A stretch of 64,000 nt of DNA. It comes from Lunularia cruciata. Lineage: Eukaryota; Streptophyta; Marchantiopsida; Lunulariales; Lunulariaceae. Position 1 is the first letter of the stretch. Each line of letters opens with the position of its first letter. Position numbers and translations under genes: made by a program. Under the pieces are notes generated by a model. That model was not told the DNA's origin, made no database searches, and saw nothing but the letters and a program-made list of their open reading frames with translations. Shown piece after piece: positions 33,630-44,808 of the stretch. The stretch lies in NCBI GenBank assembly GCA_948567375.1, contig OX419762.1:38235034-38299033 (forward strand), given 5' to 3'.

Positions 33630-34173
33630 AGATTTTTGTGTTGGTTTTTGCAGGTTTTTGCAGGTTCTTCCATGTATTGAGTTTGTGAGTACTTGCGACA
33701 AGAATTCTTGCACAGGGTTGGTGAAAGGGAAAAAATTGGATTGACCTTGGATATAGTTAGAAATGCACTGGCCATGCTAAGGGGGAGGACAACAAGATGG
33801 TGGATTGTTCCTTACACCACTATTTCAGATTGGTTTCCACAAAAAGATAGGGTTACAAAAAGGTATCTTGCAAGGCAATATGTGTATCTTGCTTTTAGGT
33901 CATTCTTCTAGTTTATGGGTGCACTTGTGGCACCAACTATTAGGCCCAAGATTGTACATGGGCATTTGGTTCTCAACACCAAGACAAAGTTGAGGAGATT
34001 TGGTGTGGAGGATTATGATTGGGGAGAGTTAGCATTTAGAGCTATCATTGCTGAGGTGAGGAGTTTGCAAAGCCAATTGAGGGACTTAAGGGGTATAGGT
34101 TTAGAGTCACCTTCCTTGGGCAGATAATCACTCATCTCTTTGTGGAGAGAGGTTTCATTCCCAAGGAGGAAGT
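33630..34173 (+). pseudogene. Unidentified coding relic, left part
   Basis: Frames here give GLTLDIVRNALAMLRGRTTR, WWIVPYTTISDWFPQKDRVT, GVEDYDWGELAFRAIIAEV and, after a frameshift, KGYRFRVTFLGQIITHLFVE then RGFIPKEEV. The last frame continues past element C2 as MYLSDREEEIIREEEDD (39195 on), so C2 inserted into a coding sequence. I do not recognise the family; a transposon-encoded or plant-specific protein is most likely. Confidence 0.5.
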
Positions 34174-34178
34174 GATGT
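34174..34178 (+). repeat. Target-site duplication of C2, left
   Basis: GATGT here and GATGT at 39190-39194, a perfect 5-bp duplication. Confidence 0.9.
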
Positions 34179-34589
34179 TGTAATAGTATGGAGTTTAGCG
34201 ACGTAGTTAATAAGGCTAACAAAGTAGAAAGTAAGCCAAATTAGCCTAGAATATTCCAAAAGCATCTACAAAGCTTCTTGGGAAGCTTCCCAACTAATGA
34301 AACTTGCTCTCCAAACAGGTAGCTTCTAGAAGCTTCTAACTAGCTTAGCTTGCACGCCAAGTAGATGGCTTCTAGAAGGAAGCTTCTTGAGAAGCTTCGT
34401 AAATAACTTGGCCTGCACTCTAAGGAAGCGGCTCAAGGAAGCTTCTTGAGAAGCTTCTCAAGGGCCTTGTATGCTACCTTTAAATACCAAAGCAGAAGTC
34501 ATGCTAGGCATTTGGAGTTTTCCCTCATTCAAGCATCCCAATGTGAGCTTCCATTCTCTTATTTCTCTCCTTGGTCTTGGTCTTTTACA
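34179..34589 (+). mobile_element. Chromovirus C2, 5' LTR
   Basis: 411 bp, TGTAATAGTATGG to TTTTACA, related to the C1 LTR. The three-unit heat-shock element TTCTAGAAGCTTC is at 34324-34336, and the GGAAGCTTCTTGAGAAGCTT pair lies before the TATA-like motif near 34481. The many differences from its 3' LTR show C2 is older than C1. Confidence 0.9.
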
Positions 34590-34602
34590 TTGGTATCAGA
34601 GC
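34590..34602 (+). other. Primer-binding site of C2
   Basis: TTGGTATCAGAGC, a perfect initiator-Met tRNA site after the LTR. Confidence 0.9.
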
Positions 34603-34611
34603 AGGAATGGG

Positions 34612-35762
34612 ATGGATGGAATTTATGGACCAGCAAATCTATTTCCGCCAAACCATTGGGATTTTCATGTCATGATATTACCCAAGCATCGTTTCACACA
34701 ATTCATCACCTTGCACTTTGGGCAGGATTTTCTACATATGATCACCGTGTTTGAGGAACCCTTGATACTTCCGGTTGTAACTTATGGAGAACGGTGGACG
34801 TACTGCATCTATGTGTTAATCAATCAGATAAAGTGGGAGAAGTGGGATAGAGGAGTAGTTATGGCGGCATTACAGGACATCATCCTTGTGATGCAACAAC
34901 AAATCAAGCAACTTACTTGATTGCTGGATGAACAAGATCAGCAACAACGAGAACATCAAGAGTGTCAATTCGAGATGGAGAAGATCACATTCAATTTCCA
35001 AAACCCAAGGTGTTTGAAGGCAAGAATCTTCCAAGCACAATAGAGAATTTTGTGTTTGACTGTGAACGTTACTTTGAAGCCACTAATCATCAAGATGAAC
35101 GGAAACAGATTCTCTTGGCCTCTAGCCAATTAGATGGTATAGCAAAACTTTGGTGGCAATTTTGAGTGGAGCGAGCTGAACGACAGATTGTTGCACCAAT
35201 TTTGACATGGGTAGAGTTCAAGGATGCAATATTGGATTGCTTTCAAACTATAAATGCCACCCGTGCCGCACGAGATAAATTGGCAGAGTTGAAACAAGTT
35301 GGCTCAATAAGGAGCTACATCACACAATTTCAAAACATCATCATGCAGATTCCAGATAAACAAGAAGGTGAAGTTTTGGATCAATTTGTGCGGGGATTGA
35401 ATTCACAAACCAAATTGGAGGTGACCATGCAAGAACCACAAAATGTAGAAGAAGCCATGCAATTGGTTTAGCGCTTTGATTCCTTGGTTGTAACAACTTG
35501 GTCTTGCCCTTGACCTACATAAGACCTAGCCATACACTATGCACGGATGGAAGAACCAACACCAATAGAGATTGATGTTATCCAACAAAGACCACTTGGT
35601 ACAACAAATAGAGAAAGATTACGACAAAATAGAGGTTGTTTTTATTGTTTCCAAGTTGGACATCACATTGTTGAATGCACACTTAAGAATGGGCAACCTA
35701 AACAAGTTGCCCAGATGGAGATTGTGGAACAGAATGATCAGGGAAATGAAGAATCCCAATAG
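34612..35762 (+). pseudogene. gag: C2 Gag with N-terminal leader domain
   Basis: It starts MDGIYGPANLFPPNHWDFHV and runs 102 codons through the leader domain into MAALQDIILVMQQQIKQLT before a TGA that replaces a CGA of C1. After a small deletion the core continues in another frame (VFDCERYFEATNHQDERKQI, then VGSIRSYITQFQNIIMQIPD), with a TGA in AKLWWQF-*-VERAE. The zinc knuckle CFYCFQVGHHIVEC is intact. It ends at the same TAG (35760-35762) as C1. Confidence 0.85.
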
Positions 35763-35785
35763 GAGATTTTGAGCCGCCTATTGGG
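35741..35785 (+). promoter_or_regulatory. Frameshift-signal homologue in C2
   Basis: GGGAAAT (35741-35747) replaces GGGAAAC of C1. CCCAATAGG (35755-35763) pairs perfectly with CCTATTGGG (35777-35785), nine base pairs. The C-to-T change makes a TGA in the -1 frame directly after the slip, so this copy could not express Pol. Downstream of that stop the -1 frame is continuous into pol, unlike C1. Confidence 0.6.
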
Positions 35786-38700
35786 AGCTTGATTAGTTCC
35801 AATGGGATTGAAGGCTCGACTTATGCAAGTTTGCTTCACTTGCAAGGTACAATATCTAATTGGGGTTGTGGGATTTTGGTTGATTTTGGAAGTTCAAAGA
35901 ATTGCATGTCTATGCAAGTAGCAAAGGAATTGGGTATTCCTATCAACTAGTGTTTGGAAGTAGTTTGATGATGGCGGATGCTAGAAAGGGTTCTGCATTC
36001 TATTACCTTCAAGATTGGGAAGGAGTATTCGGAGTGTATGAGGTTGTAGGGGCACCTCTATACTATGATATCATTCAGGGTCTACCTTGGCTTGAACGTC
36101 ATAAGGTTCAATTCGATTGGACCCGACGACAAATTCAAGTACAATACCAAGGTAGGAATTTCTGATTAGGTTGTCTGGCACCTCTGAGTAAGACACCTAA
36201 GAATAGTCAATCCCAAGATGGGAAGTTTGTTGAGAAGGTAGCCATAGAGTGAATATGGAAGAGAGATGAGTCCCAAGATGGGAAGTTTGCCAAGAAGGCA
36301 ACCATGGAGTAAGCTTGGAAGAGAGATGAGTCCTTGGAAGGGAAGTTTGTTAGTAAAGTAGCCATAGAGCAAGCTTTTGAGGAAGATAAGTCTGTATTCG
36401 CGGTGTGGATCAAGCTAATTGCACAAGAACAATCCAAGGAGGGCTAAGAGCCTCATCAAGCAATGGTTGACTGGATAGTTCAAGAGTTTGCGAACGTGTT
36501 TCCGGATGATATACCTAAGGGATTACCCTCCGATCAAGGTATGCCCTTCAAGATCAAGTTATTGCCAAGAAGTACTCCAAGGAATACTCCAGGGAGTACT
36601 CCAGTGAGTAGACCAATCTATCGACTCTCACCAAAGGAGTTGGAGGAGTTGCGAATAACACTTACAGAGTTGTTGGAGAAAGATTCCATACGACATAGTA
36701 CCTCTCCTTGGGGAGCACCGGTACTATTTGTTCCAAAGAAGGACGGAGGACTTTGTTTCTGTATTGATTATCGTGGGCTCAATAAGCAAACCGTGAAGAA
36801 TGCATATCCCTTGCTTCGGATCGATGACCTGCTTGATCAACTAAGTGGAGCACACTACTTTTCCAAGCTGGATCTTCATAGCGACTATTGGCAAATTCCT
36901 ATTGAGAGAGAGAGGATGTACAAAAGAATGCCTTTTGCACAAGGTATGGGCATTTTGAGTAGAGAGTTCTAACTTTTGGACTCACTAATGCTCCAGCAGT
37001 CTTCATGGATCAGATGCATCGGATGTTGGAGGGACTATTGGATTGGTCCGTAGTGGTGTTCTTGGATGATATCTTAATCTATAGCAAGACAAAGGAAAAA
37101 CACATGGATCATGTGCGAGAAGTCCTAAGACGACTACAAAAATGGAAATCTTATTGCAAGAAGTCAAAGTGTGCCTTTTGGTAGAAGGAGGTTACCTTCT
37201 TGGGTCATAAGATCTCATCAGAGGGGATCAAGATGGAAGAAGAGAAGATCAAGGCCATTACTAATTGGCCTACTTCAAAGGATGCTATAGAAGTATGGGC
37301 AATTATGACGATGTCAATTGACCCCAAGGTCCATAACAATTTTTGGTCAGCTCTACAACAAGATCCCTTCTTCCAAATGGTACATGGTCATTTGACAACA
37401 GGTGACAACGAGTACAACACCTTCTCCTTCAAGGAAAGGCTTCTATTCCATGCGGACCGGATCTATGTTCCAACCAAAGATGATCCATGACTTGTGCACC
37501 TTCAAGAAGCCCATGATTTACCAATAGCTGGTCACATGGGGGCGGATAAGGACTCGGGTACCTTCCAATGCCAATGGTGGTGGCCCAACATGATGCAAGA
37601 TGTTCGGGAGTTTGTTCGATCGTGTGAGAGGTGTCAACGCAACAAGACCAGTAACCAGAAGCCAAGTGGACTCCTTCAGCCACTTCCCATTCCAACTACT
37701 CGTTGGGAACATGTGAGCTTAGATCTCATCACCTCCTTGCCCAAGACACAACAAGGTCACACAACAATTGTGGTGTTTGTGGATAAGCTTAGTAAGCAAA
37801 TCTATTTGGCACCAACAGTTGATGTTGTGGATGTTCCAACCTTGGCGCAATGCTACTTCAATAATGTATTCAAACATCATGGGATGCCACATGTACTCAT
37901 CTCCAATCGTGATCCTCGCTTCACCGAAAAGTTTTAGCAAGCACTCTTCAAAATACTTGGCACCAAGCTTGCTTTATCCACAATCTATCATCCTCAAACT
38001 GAGGGATAAACTGAACATGCAAATTGCACTTTGGAAGATATGCTTTGTGCCTTTGTCAACATTCACCATACCAATTGGGATGAATCTCTTGCAGCTACGG
38101 AGTTTGCATACAAAAATTCTAAACAGGCAAGCACCAAATTCTCTCCTTTCTTTCTCAATTTTAGCCAAGATTTTCTTGTCTTAGATTTTCTTCTTGCTCC
38201 TCCTCCGTCTCAAGTCCCTCATACTTCAACCTTCTTGACCACCATATCCAAATCTCTCCAACAAGCCAAATCTCACCTCCTTGTTGCTCAAAATCATCAA
38301 AAACAATATGTGGACCACCATCATTATGATCTCACCTTTGAAGTTGGTGATAAAGTTATGTTATCCTCTAGTAATCTACCCCTCCCACTTGATAACTAAG
38401 TTTGTAAACTTACCTCTAATTGGATAGGACCTTTTGATGTCACCCAAATTGTCTCTCTTATTGCTTATCAACTTGCCTTGCCTTGTCATATGCAAATCCA
38501 TCCTATCTTTCATGTTTCCAAGTTGAAACCCTTTGTTCCTAACCCCTCTTCTTTCTCCTCTTGAATCCAACCTCCTCCTCCCCCTATCCCTATCAATGAT
38601 CATGAGGAGTACAAAGTTGATCGTATCTTTGCACGTCGCAACATCCAATGAGGACGCCATCAACATATGTAGTACAAGGTCCTTTGGAAAGGGTATCCCC

Positions 38701-38830
38701 TTCATGATGCCACATGGGAAGCTCTTTCTCACGTCCAGAATGCACAGACGGCCATCAAGGAGTTTGAAGCTTCAATGGTGACAAGGACGTCACCAACTAG
38801 TGGTGGGAGAATATGTAACAATATGGAGTT
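35763..38830 (+). pseudogene. pol: C2 Pol with RNase H deletion
   Basis: It is homologous to C1 Pol throughout. The protease loop reads ILVDFGSS (S-to-F in the active DSG). RT is readable at 36463-36972 ([20 protein letters not shown]) and at 37040-37090 with FLDDIL. About 585 bp of C1 (18524-19109, RNase H) are missing at 37299, with the join at a shared GCA. Integrase follows (HDLPIAGHMGADKD, CERCQRNKTSN, ISNRDPRFTEKF) with stops, then a decayed chromodomain (about 38605-38740). Confidence 0.9.
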
Positions 38831-39189
38831 TAGCGACGTAGTTAGTAATGCTAACAAAGTAGAGAATAAGCTAAATTAGCCTAGAATATTCTAAAAGCAT
38901 CTAGGAAGCTTCTTGGGAAGCTTCCCAACTAGTTAAACTTGCGCTCCAAGCAAGTGGCTTCTAGAAGGAAGCTTCTTGGGAAGCTCCTTAGTTAACTTGG
39001 CTTGCACTCTAAGAAAGCGGCTCAAGGAAGCTTCTTGAGAAGCTTCTCAAGGGCTTCTCGAGGGCCTTGTATGCTACCTATAAATACCAAAGCAGAAATC
39101 ATGCTAGGCATTTGGAGTTTTCCCTCATTCAAGCATCCCAATGTGAGCTTCCATTCTCCTATTTCTCTCCTCGGTCTTGGTCTTTTACA
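38814..39189 (+). mobile_element. Chromovirus C2, 3' LTR
   Basis: 376 bp, TGTAACAATATGG to TTTTACA, followed by GATGT. Relative to the 5' LTR it has a deletion in the middle heat-shock-element block, but the GGAAGCTTCTTGAGAAGCTT cluster before the TATA box is kept. Confidence 0.9.
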
Positions 39190-39194
39190 GATGT

Positions 39195-40135
39195 ACTTGA
39201 GTGATAGAGAGGAGGAGATTATACGAGAGGAAGAGGATGATCATGATCATGAGGTTGCAGATAGGTCAAACAAGGATAAGAGTGCTAATGATAGGGAGGA
39301 TGAAGGAACGGATGATGGTAATGAGTGATTCATTAGATTTGAGTTTTGGTATATATTTATATGTTTTCATTGTTTGAAAACATATGAATTTCTATTCTAT
39401 ATACCATTATCAGATTTAACAAATGAGTTAATTTAACATACCTTAATTACTAAACTTGTATATTTACTTGATTCAAAAGTGAATTTACTTGATAGATGAC
39501 TGAATGTACCACTTGTGAATAGGTGTTCGATGTTGAGACACATGCCTTACCATTAGTGAGGTTAGGTTGTGATAGTTATAGGGAGAGAGTTCCTTCTTCA
39601 TCTTCATCCTTTGAGATAGCTCTTTCTCCCTCTTCTTCCACTCCTCCCCTTTCTTTGTTTGTGGAAGGTGCACCTCACTCCATGCAGTTCAAAGTACCTT
39701 CATCCTCTTCTTGTTCTGTTGACATCATGCGTGTTTTAGATGGTTGTGTTTGAATGGCTACTGAGAAAGACATCTAGTTGAGCGGGAGAGGCAATTGGAG
39801 AGTGCAGAGGAGCAAGAGAGATTAGTGCTTCAATGCAAGAGGTGATTGTGGAGGAGTGGGAGAGATTAGTGCTTAAGCATAAGAGCAGATTGGAGAGCTT
39901 TGAGGAGCATGGTAGATTGTTAGTAAAGAGAGAGAGAGAGAGACTCCTTTGTGAGCAAGAAGATACTCTTACTGTAAAGGACAAGAGGCATTTGACCTTT
40001 ATTACATCTAAGATGGAGAGAGAGAGCAAAGATTAGCTGACTTGGACTTGGACATCCTGGGTGCTATTGCCATGGCTAAGGGTATAGGGTCCAATTATAG
40101 AATAAAGCATGAGAGTTAGCATTTCCTATGGAGAG
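39195..40135 (+). pseudogene. Unidentified coding relic, right part
   Basis: It continues the frame interrupted by C2: MYLSDREEEIIREEEDD, then an acidic D/E-rich tail ending at 39328. Further frames give a serine-rich stretch (VPSSSSSFEIALSPSSS, 39523-39753) and a glutamate/arginine-rich, coiled-coil-like stretch (EEWERLVLKHKSRLESFEEH, 39833-40036). The gene family is not recognised. Confidence 0.4.
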
Positions 40136-40172
40136 GTACAAGAATGCATATGTTCAAGTAGGAGAGAGTGAG

Positions 40173-40262
40173 AGTTATGTTTGGTTTGTTATCAGTGATG
40201 ATTGGTCAAGGGCAAGAGCAAACTTAACTGATGATAGTTGCTTGTCACTTGTCTAGAAGTTT
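40173..40262 (+). mobile_element. Copia D, 5' LTR fragment
   Basis: About 90 bp match the start of the LTR at 44523 (shared GATGATTGGTCAAGG-CAAG and TTGTCACTTGTCTAGAAGTT). The match breaks exactly where the inverted block begins. Confidence 0.75.
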
Positions 40263-43106
40263 AGGTGACTCCTTGAGATACACACAACAATCTGATTCAC
40301 CTTTGTTATATCCATGCTTCAACATGAAAGCATCAAATTTTATGTACCAAATTCTTGGACTTTGCTTTAGTCCATATTAAGACTTTTGTAACTTGTAAAC
40401 CAAGTTCTGCTTCCTTGGTACCACAAAACCTTTAGGTTCATGCATGTAAATCTCCTCCTCTAATTCTCCACTTAAAAAAGTAGGTGTAACATCTAGTTGC
40501 TCCGACTCCAATTATGCAATGCAACTACTGCCAATAGTGCACAAATTGAAGAGATTTTTACCACAGATGGAAAACCTCATTGAAGTGAATACCTTCTTTT
40601 TTACTATAACCCTTTGCTACAAGCCTTGCTTTGTATTGGTCTCCACCAGATTTTGGAAGTCCTTCCTTCCTCCAAAATATCCATTTGCAACCAATTGCCT
40701 TCTTTCCCAAATGCAATTTTTCAAGTCTCCAAGTTTGGTTTTTGGCCAAACACTTCATCTCCTCTTCCATTGCACAATGGTACTTTTGACACTCTTGATC
40801 TTGCATTGCTTCTTCATATGAAGAAGGATCACCATTCTTCATAAGAAAGCATAAGCTATAAATGAATCACCAAATCTCTTTGGATGCCTTCTCTCCCTAA
40901 TTGGATACCTATGTTCATGAATCACTTCTGGACTTTGCTCTTCTAATGGTTCACTTGGTAGATCTACAAGAAGTGAGATGTCTTCATTTCCAAGATCAAT
41001 ATCTATCTTAAAAGAATCTGATTGCATTTGTTTTTTTTCTTGTCTTCTGTTGTAGTAATAGTCTCCATTGTACTCATCTCATCAAAAATGACATCCCTAC
41101 TCACAACAAAACAACCATTTTCTAGATCCCATAATCTATATCCCTTTGTATCCTTATCATATCCCAAGAATATATATTTTCTAGATTTGAAATCTAACTT
41201 TGTTCTTTGTTTTTGTTGAATATGAACATGAGCAATGAATCCAAACACTCTAAGTGAAGAATAATCAACATGCCAACCTGTCTATTTTTCCATAGGTGTC
41301 TTACACTCAATAGCAGTAGAGGGAGAAATGTTTATCAAATGACAAGATGTATTTATAGCTTTTTCCTAAAAACTCTTCTCCAATCTGGCATTGCTTAACA
41401 TACTTCTTGCTTTCTCCAAGAGTGTACAATTTATCCGCTCTACCACACCATTTTGTTGAGGAGTACCTAAAACAGTAAAGTGATGAATTATCCCTTCACT
41501 CTTATAATAATTGTCAAACTATCTAGATTTGTATTCTCCACCATTATCAGATCTCAAACACTTCACTTTCTTTCCAATTTGTTTCTCCATCATCACCTTC
41601 CATTGTTTAAAGATAGAGAAGACCTTTGATTTTTGCTTCATGTTGTAGATCCATACTCTTCTAGAGTAATCATCAACCAAAGACACAAAATATAATGCTC
41701 CAAATCTTGAAGCTATAGGTGTAAGGCCTAAAAAATCAGAATGCACATAGCGTAAAATTCCCTTTGTGCAATGAACTCTTATGGAAAAGCTTACCCTACG
41801 TTGCTTTCCTATTACACAACGCTCACAGAATTTTAACTTACAACTTTTAAGGCCCTTCAGAAGTTGTTGCTTGAACAATCACTTAGATCTCTTTCACTCA
41901 TATGACCCAAATGTAGGTGCCATAACTAAGTAAGATCTTTGGGATCTTCATTTTCTGAAATATTACTTGTCACTCTTCCAGTACTGGTCTCTCCAACAAG
42001 CTCATAAAGATTTCCTATCTTCTTGCTCTTCATTACTACCAATGCTCCTTTGGATACCTTGAGTGTTCCATTTTTTGCTCCCCATCTTCAACCATTCAAG
42101 TCCAAAGTGCCTAGTGATATCAAATTCTTCCTTAACTCAGGAACATGCCTCACATCAGCAAGAGTCCTCACAATATAATCAAACATCTTAATGCGTATTG
42201 TACCAATGCCAATAGCTTTGCAAGCCATGTTCCCCATTAATACAGATCCTCCATTGACTGGTTTGTACTCATGAAACCACTCCTTATTTGGAGACATATG
42301 GTAAGAGTAAGCTGAGTCCAATATCCATGACTCCTCAAATTTATCTTTGTCTTGGGTAGCACATAGAACATCATCCACAACACCAGATGACTCAACAATA
42401 CTTGCTTGATCTGAAAGTTGACCTTTATCCTTATTGGTCTCAAGCCTCTTCTTGTTACAATCCTTCTTGAAATGTCCAACCTTCTCACAAATCCAGCACT
42501 TGCCTTTGAAACCTCCAGTTCTAGACTTGGATCTTGATTTACTCCTAATCTGATCTCTCTCTCTCTTGTCCTTCCTTTGATAAATAGAGCCTCTAGATTT
42601 TTCTTTTCTTGGTTGGGTCTTTTTTGCATCTTATTGGACAATAATACTGAAATAACCTCCTCATAGTTTATATCATTCTTCCCATATAGAAGAGTTGTGA
42701 CCAGATGCTCATATGAAGGAGAAAGTGAAGTCAATAACAATAATGCTTAATCCTTCTCTTCTAACTTGACCTCTATCCTCATCAACTCACAAATGATTTT
42801 GTTGAAAGCATTGAGGTGCTCCCTAATACTTTGGCCTTCCTTCATTTGCAACATTTACAACTTTTGTTTAAGATATTGTCTATTTGTCAATATAAAGATT
42901 CTCTAGTTTGGCCCATAATTTTGGTGCAGATTCCTCAGTCATAACATTGTATAGCACTTCATTAGCAAGGTTCAATCAAATAGTGCTAATAGCTTTGAGA
43001 TCTGCATCTTCATCTTCCTCATCCTCATTACTTTTGTCCTCTTTTTTTTCTTTAGTGCTCTATGCAGTCTTTGCTGGACACGAAGGTCCTTCATCAGACC
43101 CTCCTT
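40263..43106 (-). pseudogene. Copia D gag to mid-RT, inverted block
   Basis: Read from right to left on the minus strand: Gag (NLANEVLYNVMTEESAPKLW, near 42960; LLTSLSPSYEHLVTTLLYG, 42740), a CCHC-like knuckle near 42490, protease and neighbouring region (ESWILDSAYSYHMSPN, 42340, where DSAYSYHM replaces DSGASxHM), integrase (FCERCVIGKQRRVSF, 41820; IASRFGALYFVSLVDDYSRR, 41700; CLRSDNGGEYKS, 41530), integrase C-terminus (TKLDFKSRKYIFLGYDKDTKG, 41200), and RT N-terminus (PSSYEEAMQDQECQKYH, 40830; KARLVAKGYSKKEGIHFNEV, 40590) ending near CVYLKES (40290). The rest of RT lies on the plus strand from 43143, so this is an inversion within one element. Confidence 0.85.
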
Positions 43107-43142
43107 CATACTCTAGGTCCATGTACATGGACCTAGAGTATG
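43107..43142. repeat. Perfect 36-bp palindrome at inversion breakpoint
   Basis: CATACTCTAGGTCCATGT followed directly by its own reverse complement. The centre lies between 43124 and 43125. It separates minus-strand gag from plus-strand RT of copia D. Confidence 0.95.
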
Positions 43143-43548
43143 TAGTATTTGATTTAATCATCTTGGTACTATATGTGGATGATATCTTGATGGATGTGGA
43201 GGATATGGTTGAGGTGCAAAAATTGAAAGCACAACTTGGTAAGGAGTTTGATATGAAGGACTTGGGTTCTTCAAAGAGTGTGCTTGGGATTGAAATCCAC
43301 TGGGACAGGAGCAAGGGAAAGTTATGAATATCTCAAAGAAGATATTGGAAAAATTACTTGCTCGGTTTGGCATGGAGAATGCAAAACTAGTGAGCACTCC
43401 AATGGCAAGTCATTTTAGTATATCACTGGAGCAATGTCCATCAAATGAGGAGGAGAGAAAATTAATGTCAAATATTCCTTATCCTAGTGCTATTGGGAGT
43501 TTAATGTATATTATGGTCTGCACTAGTCCAGACATCTCATATATCGTG
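43143..43548 (+). pseudogene. Copia D RT, catalytic part
   Basis: LIILVLYVDDILMDVEDM carries the catalytic YVDD box. DMKDLGSSKSVLGIEIH, ARFGMENAKLVSTPMASHF and IGSLMYIMVCTSPDISYIV follow. It is interrupted after DISYIV by a solo family-C LTR; SMVSRYM continues at 43891. Confidence 0.85.
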
Positions 43549-43885
43549 TGTAACAATATGGAGTTTAGCGACAAAGTTAGTAGGGTAATGAAGTAGCAAA
43601 GAAGACAAATTAGCCTAGAATATTCCAAAAGTATCTAGGAAGCTTCCCGGCTAGCTTAGCTTGCGCCTCAAGTAAGTAGCTTCTAGAAGCTTCTTGGTTA
43701 ACTTGGCTTGCACTCTAAGAAAGCGGCTCAAGGAAGCTTCTTGAGAAGCTTCTCAAGGGCCTTGCATGCTACCTATAAATACCAAAGCCAAAGCTCATGC
43801 TAGGAATTTGGAGTTTTCCTTCATTCTAGCATCCCAATATGAGCTTCCATTCTCCTATTTCTCTCCTTGGTTTTGGTCTTTTACA
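43549..43885 (+). mobile_element. Solo LTR of family C
   Basis: 337 bp, TGTAACAATATGG to TTTTACA. No internal region. It keeps the three-unit heat-shock element TTCTAGAAGCTTC (43681-43693), the GAAGCTTCTTGAGAAGCTTC pair and a TATA box (CTATAAATA near 43772). The left flank is TCGTG and the right flank CCTTG (two mismatches). Removing the LTR plus one flank restores the copia reading DISYIV-SMVSRYM. Confidence 0.9.
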
Positions 43886-44508
43886 CCTTGAGTATGGTAA
43901 GTAGATACATGGTAAATCCAAGGAAACAACATTAGGAAGTTGTGAAGTGGATACCTCGTTACTTGAAAGGGACTATAAATATTTGGCATTACCTTTGATG
44001 TGGAGAAGGACCAAGAAGGAGGAATTATTGGGTATGTAGATTCTGATTTTGCCGGAGACTTGGATAAGAGAAGGTCTACAATAGGATTTGCTTTTTACAC
44101 TTGTTGGTGGTGCAGTAAGTTAGAAGTCTACTCTCCAATCTATTGTTTCTCATTCTACTATAGAGGTGGGATATATGGCAACAATTGAGGCTGCCAAAGA
44201 GGCAATATGGCTACAAAGATTAGCCAAGGATGTTGGACTGCCTAACATGAAGTCCACACTTTTTTATGATAGCGAAGCACTATTCACTTGGCAAAAAATC
44301 AAGTTTATCATTCAAGGATAAAGCATATTGATGTGAGCTATCATTTCATCAGGGAAGCTATGATAAATGGTGAGATCAATTTGCAAAAGATTGGCACAAA
44401 GGTAAATGCAATTGATATGTTGACTAAAACCTGTTCCTACTGAGAAGTTCAAGTTATGCATGAACTTGCTCAACATGTTACTCTTTGGGATGATATGGTA
44501 GATACAAG
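43886..44508 (+). pseudogene. Copia D RT end and RNase H
   Basis: SMVSRYMVNPRKQH, VVKWIPRYLKGTINIW, GYVDSDFAGDLDKRRSTIGF and, after a frameshift, STIEVGYMATIEAAKEAIWL give the copia RT end and RNase H. A stop and a frameshift break it. Confidence 0.85.
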
Positions 44509-44509
44509 C

Positions 44510-44639
44510 AAAAGGTGGAGATTGTTATATTTGGCTTGTTTTCAATGATGATTGGTCAAGGACAAGAGCAAACTTAATTGATGATAGCTGCTTGTCACTT
44601 GTCTAGAAGTTCAAGCAGATGACAATGATGGACCTTATA

Positions 44640-44673
<34 letters not shown>

Positions 44674-44808
44674 GAGCCCGTTTTAGCAGTGGAGGTAGCT
44701 TCCGGGATAGGAAGTAGACCATATTATCTCTTATTGTCCTCTGATTTCTGATTAATGTGATTGTGATGTGCCATTGTGAGAGGTCCTAGGGATTGTGTTT
44801 ATCTAACA
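44510..44808 (+). mobile_element. Copia D, polypurine tract and 3' LTR
   Basis: AAAAGGTGGAG (44510-44520) precedes TGTTATATTTGG, the LTR start at 44523. The likely end is TCTAACA at 44808. A (TA)n tract lies at about 44637-44670. No target duplication was found, consistent with the damaged left end. Confidence 0.7.
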
